From NCBI GenBank assembly GCA_003993805.1, contig RSEF01000001.1, positions 78,139,123-78,203,122 on the forward strand: 64,000 nt of DNA, given 5' to 3'. Every line of letters begins with the position of its first letter. The first letter of the stretch is position 1. The position numbers and the translations under genes are program-made. Positions 63,513-64,000 of this stretch are shown here, in pieces. The notes below the pieces were generated by a model. That model saw only the letters and a list, made by a program, of their open reading frames with translations. It ran no database searches and had not been told where the DNA came from. This stretch comes from Himantopus leucocephalus (taxonomy: Eukaryota > Chordata > Aves > Charadriiformes > Recurvirostridae).

Positions 63513-64000
63513 AGACTTAGAATGGATGCTTCCTCTCTTGTACACCACCTCCAGTAATAGGCATTTTGCAGGCCAAATGATGCCCTTAGGAATGCTGACG
63601 CAAGCACACAAAGGGACAAATTATTAAGTCCATACTTATGCAAAATGCCCTGTAGATGATGTCTGAAAGAATTCAGCATTGCTGAATTATGCATAGCTCG
63701 CTAATGCACTATTATAGTACCTACCACAGGTCTCCATAGAATACTATTACTTAATTAGCATTAGTTTCTTGTGTGTTCATTTAAAATGTGTTTCTTTAGA
63801 AGGTTCAACAGAAAGATCCATATCACCTTCTGTTGTTCAGCTATATAGCATGGGCTCTTGCTATTTGTAGAGCATTCCTTCCAATCCAATCTCTTTTTGG
63901 TATGGTGAAAGAGAAGATAAATAATTGACATGTGCTCCAGGCTCAAAGGCCGCAGCTGGAATCCCTGTCAAAGGTGGCTCTTGGCCTAAAGGCTTCAAAC

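Larger units (their letters stand above)
58836..64000 (-). other. 5'-ward DERA intron, running out of the window
   Basis: The exon ending at 58835 needs an upstream exon that supplies the first G of a glycine codon. I looked on the minus strand for the preceding family segment (the ATGELGTLTNVYKAS and MIAMMAG region) and did not find it before the window end. The intron is thus at least 5165 bp unless the exon lies in the N gap at 63413-63512. Contents are AT-rich DNA with several conserved-looking stretches (60.3-61.3 kb), an old repeat fragment near 59910, a MIR-like fragment near 62430 and the assembly gap. Confidence 0.8.

Noticed and set aside
63339..63694. Open frames running through the 100-N gap
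   Set aside because: The middle third is N; the translation is meaningless.
1..64000. CRISPR arrays, operons, prophage or other prokaryotic systems
   Set aside because: The window is clearly vertebrate nuclear DNA: spliced DERA exons, a CR1 relic and long non-coding stretches.
1..64000. Endogenous retroviral genes or paired LTRs
   Set aside because: No paired terminal repeats and no gag, pol or env motifs seen in the open frames.

Overview
This window looks like a piece of a bird chromosome, or at least an archosaur or turtle relative. The evidence is vertebrate exon/intron structure, AT-rich non-coding DNA, very low repeat density, one antisense CR1 LINE 3' end of the avian type, a few decayed MIR-like and older amniote repeats, and no L1, Alu or other mammalian element. 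The species cannot be named from the sequence.

The only protein-coding gene I can support is on the minus strand at the right end. It is the 3' half of DERA (deoxyribose-phosphate aldolase), present as its last three coding exons: 58835-58723, 54852-flanked 55002-54853, and 53095-53039 ending in a TAG stop. The exons encode 37, 50 and 18 residues, joined in compatible phases. These are exactly the lengths needed for residues 214-250, 251-300 and 301-318 of the 318-residue human protein. Both catalytic lysines are present (in FIKTSTGK and GFKPAGGIR). The upstream exons must lie beyond position 64000, or less likely in the 100-N gap at 63413-63512, so the last intron to the right is longer than 5 kb.

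From 1 to about 52 kb I find no convincing coding exon. The open frames there are short, often overlap on both strands, lack recognisable domains and look like chance frames, mostly in GC-rich patches (19.6-20.1, 22.2-22.8, 25.1-25.8, 40.9-42.9 and 49.7-50.3 kb). This is intergenic DNA downstream of DERA. In mammals the next genes here are SLC15A5, MGST1 and LMO3; I looked for their characteristic peptides and saw none.

The non-coding part holds assembly scars (single Ns flanked by near-identical direct copies at 7175, 12977 and 50643, and an N inside a T run at 6074), a genuine-looking 100-bp local duplication (2361/2807), ancient repeats, simple repeats, G-quadruplex-prone tracts, and several AT-rich stretches that read like conserved non-coding elements. 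The most useful leads are the unusual DERA C-terminal tail, an old palindromic repeat that may supply a DERA poly(A) signal, and the assembly duplications. I do not see a previously undescribed multi-gene system.
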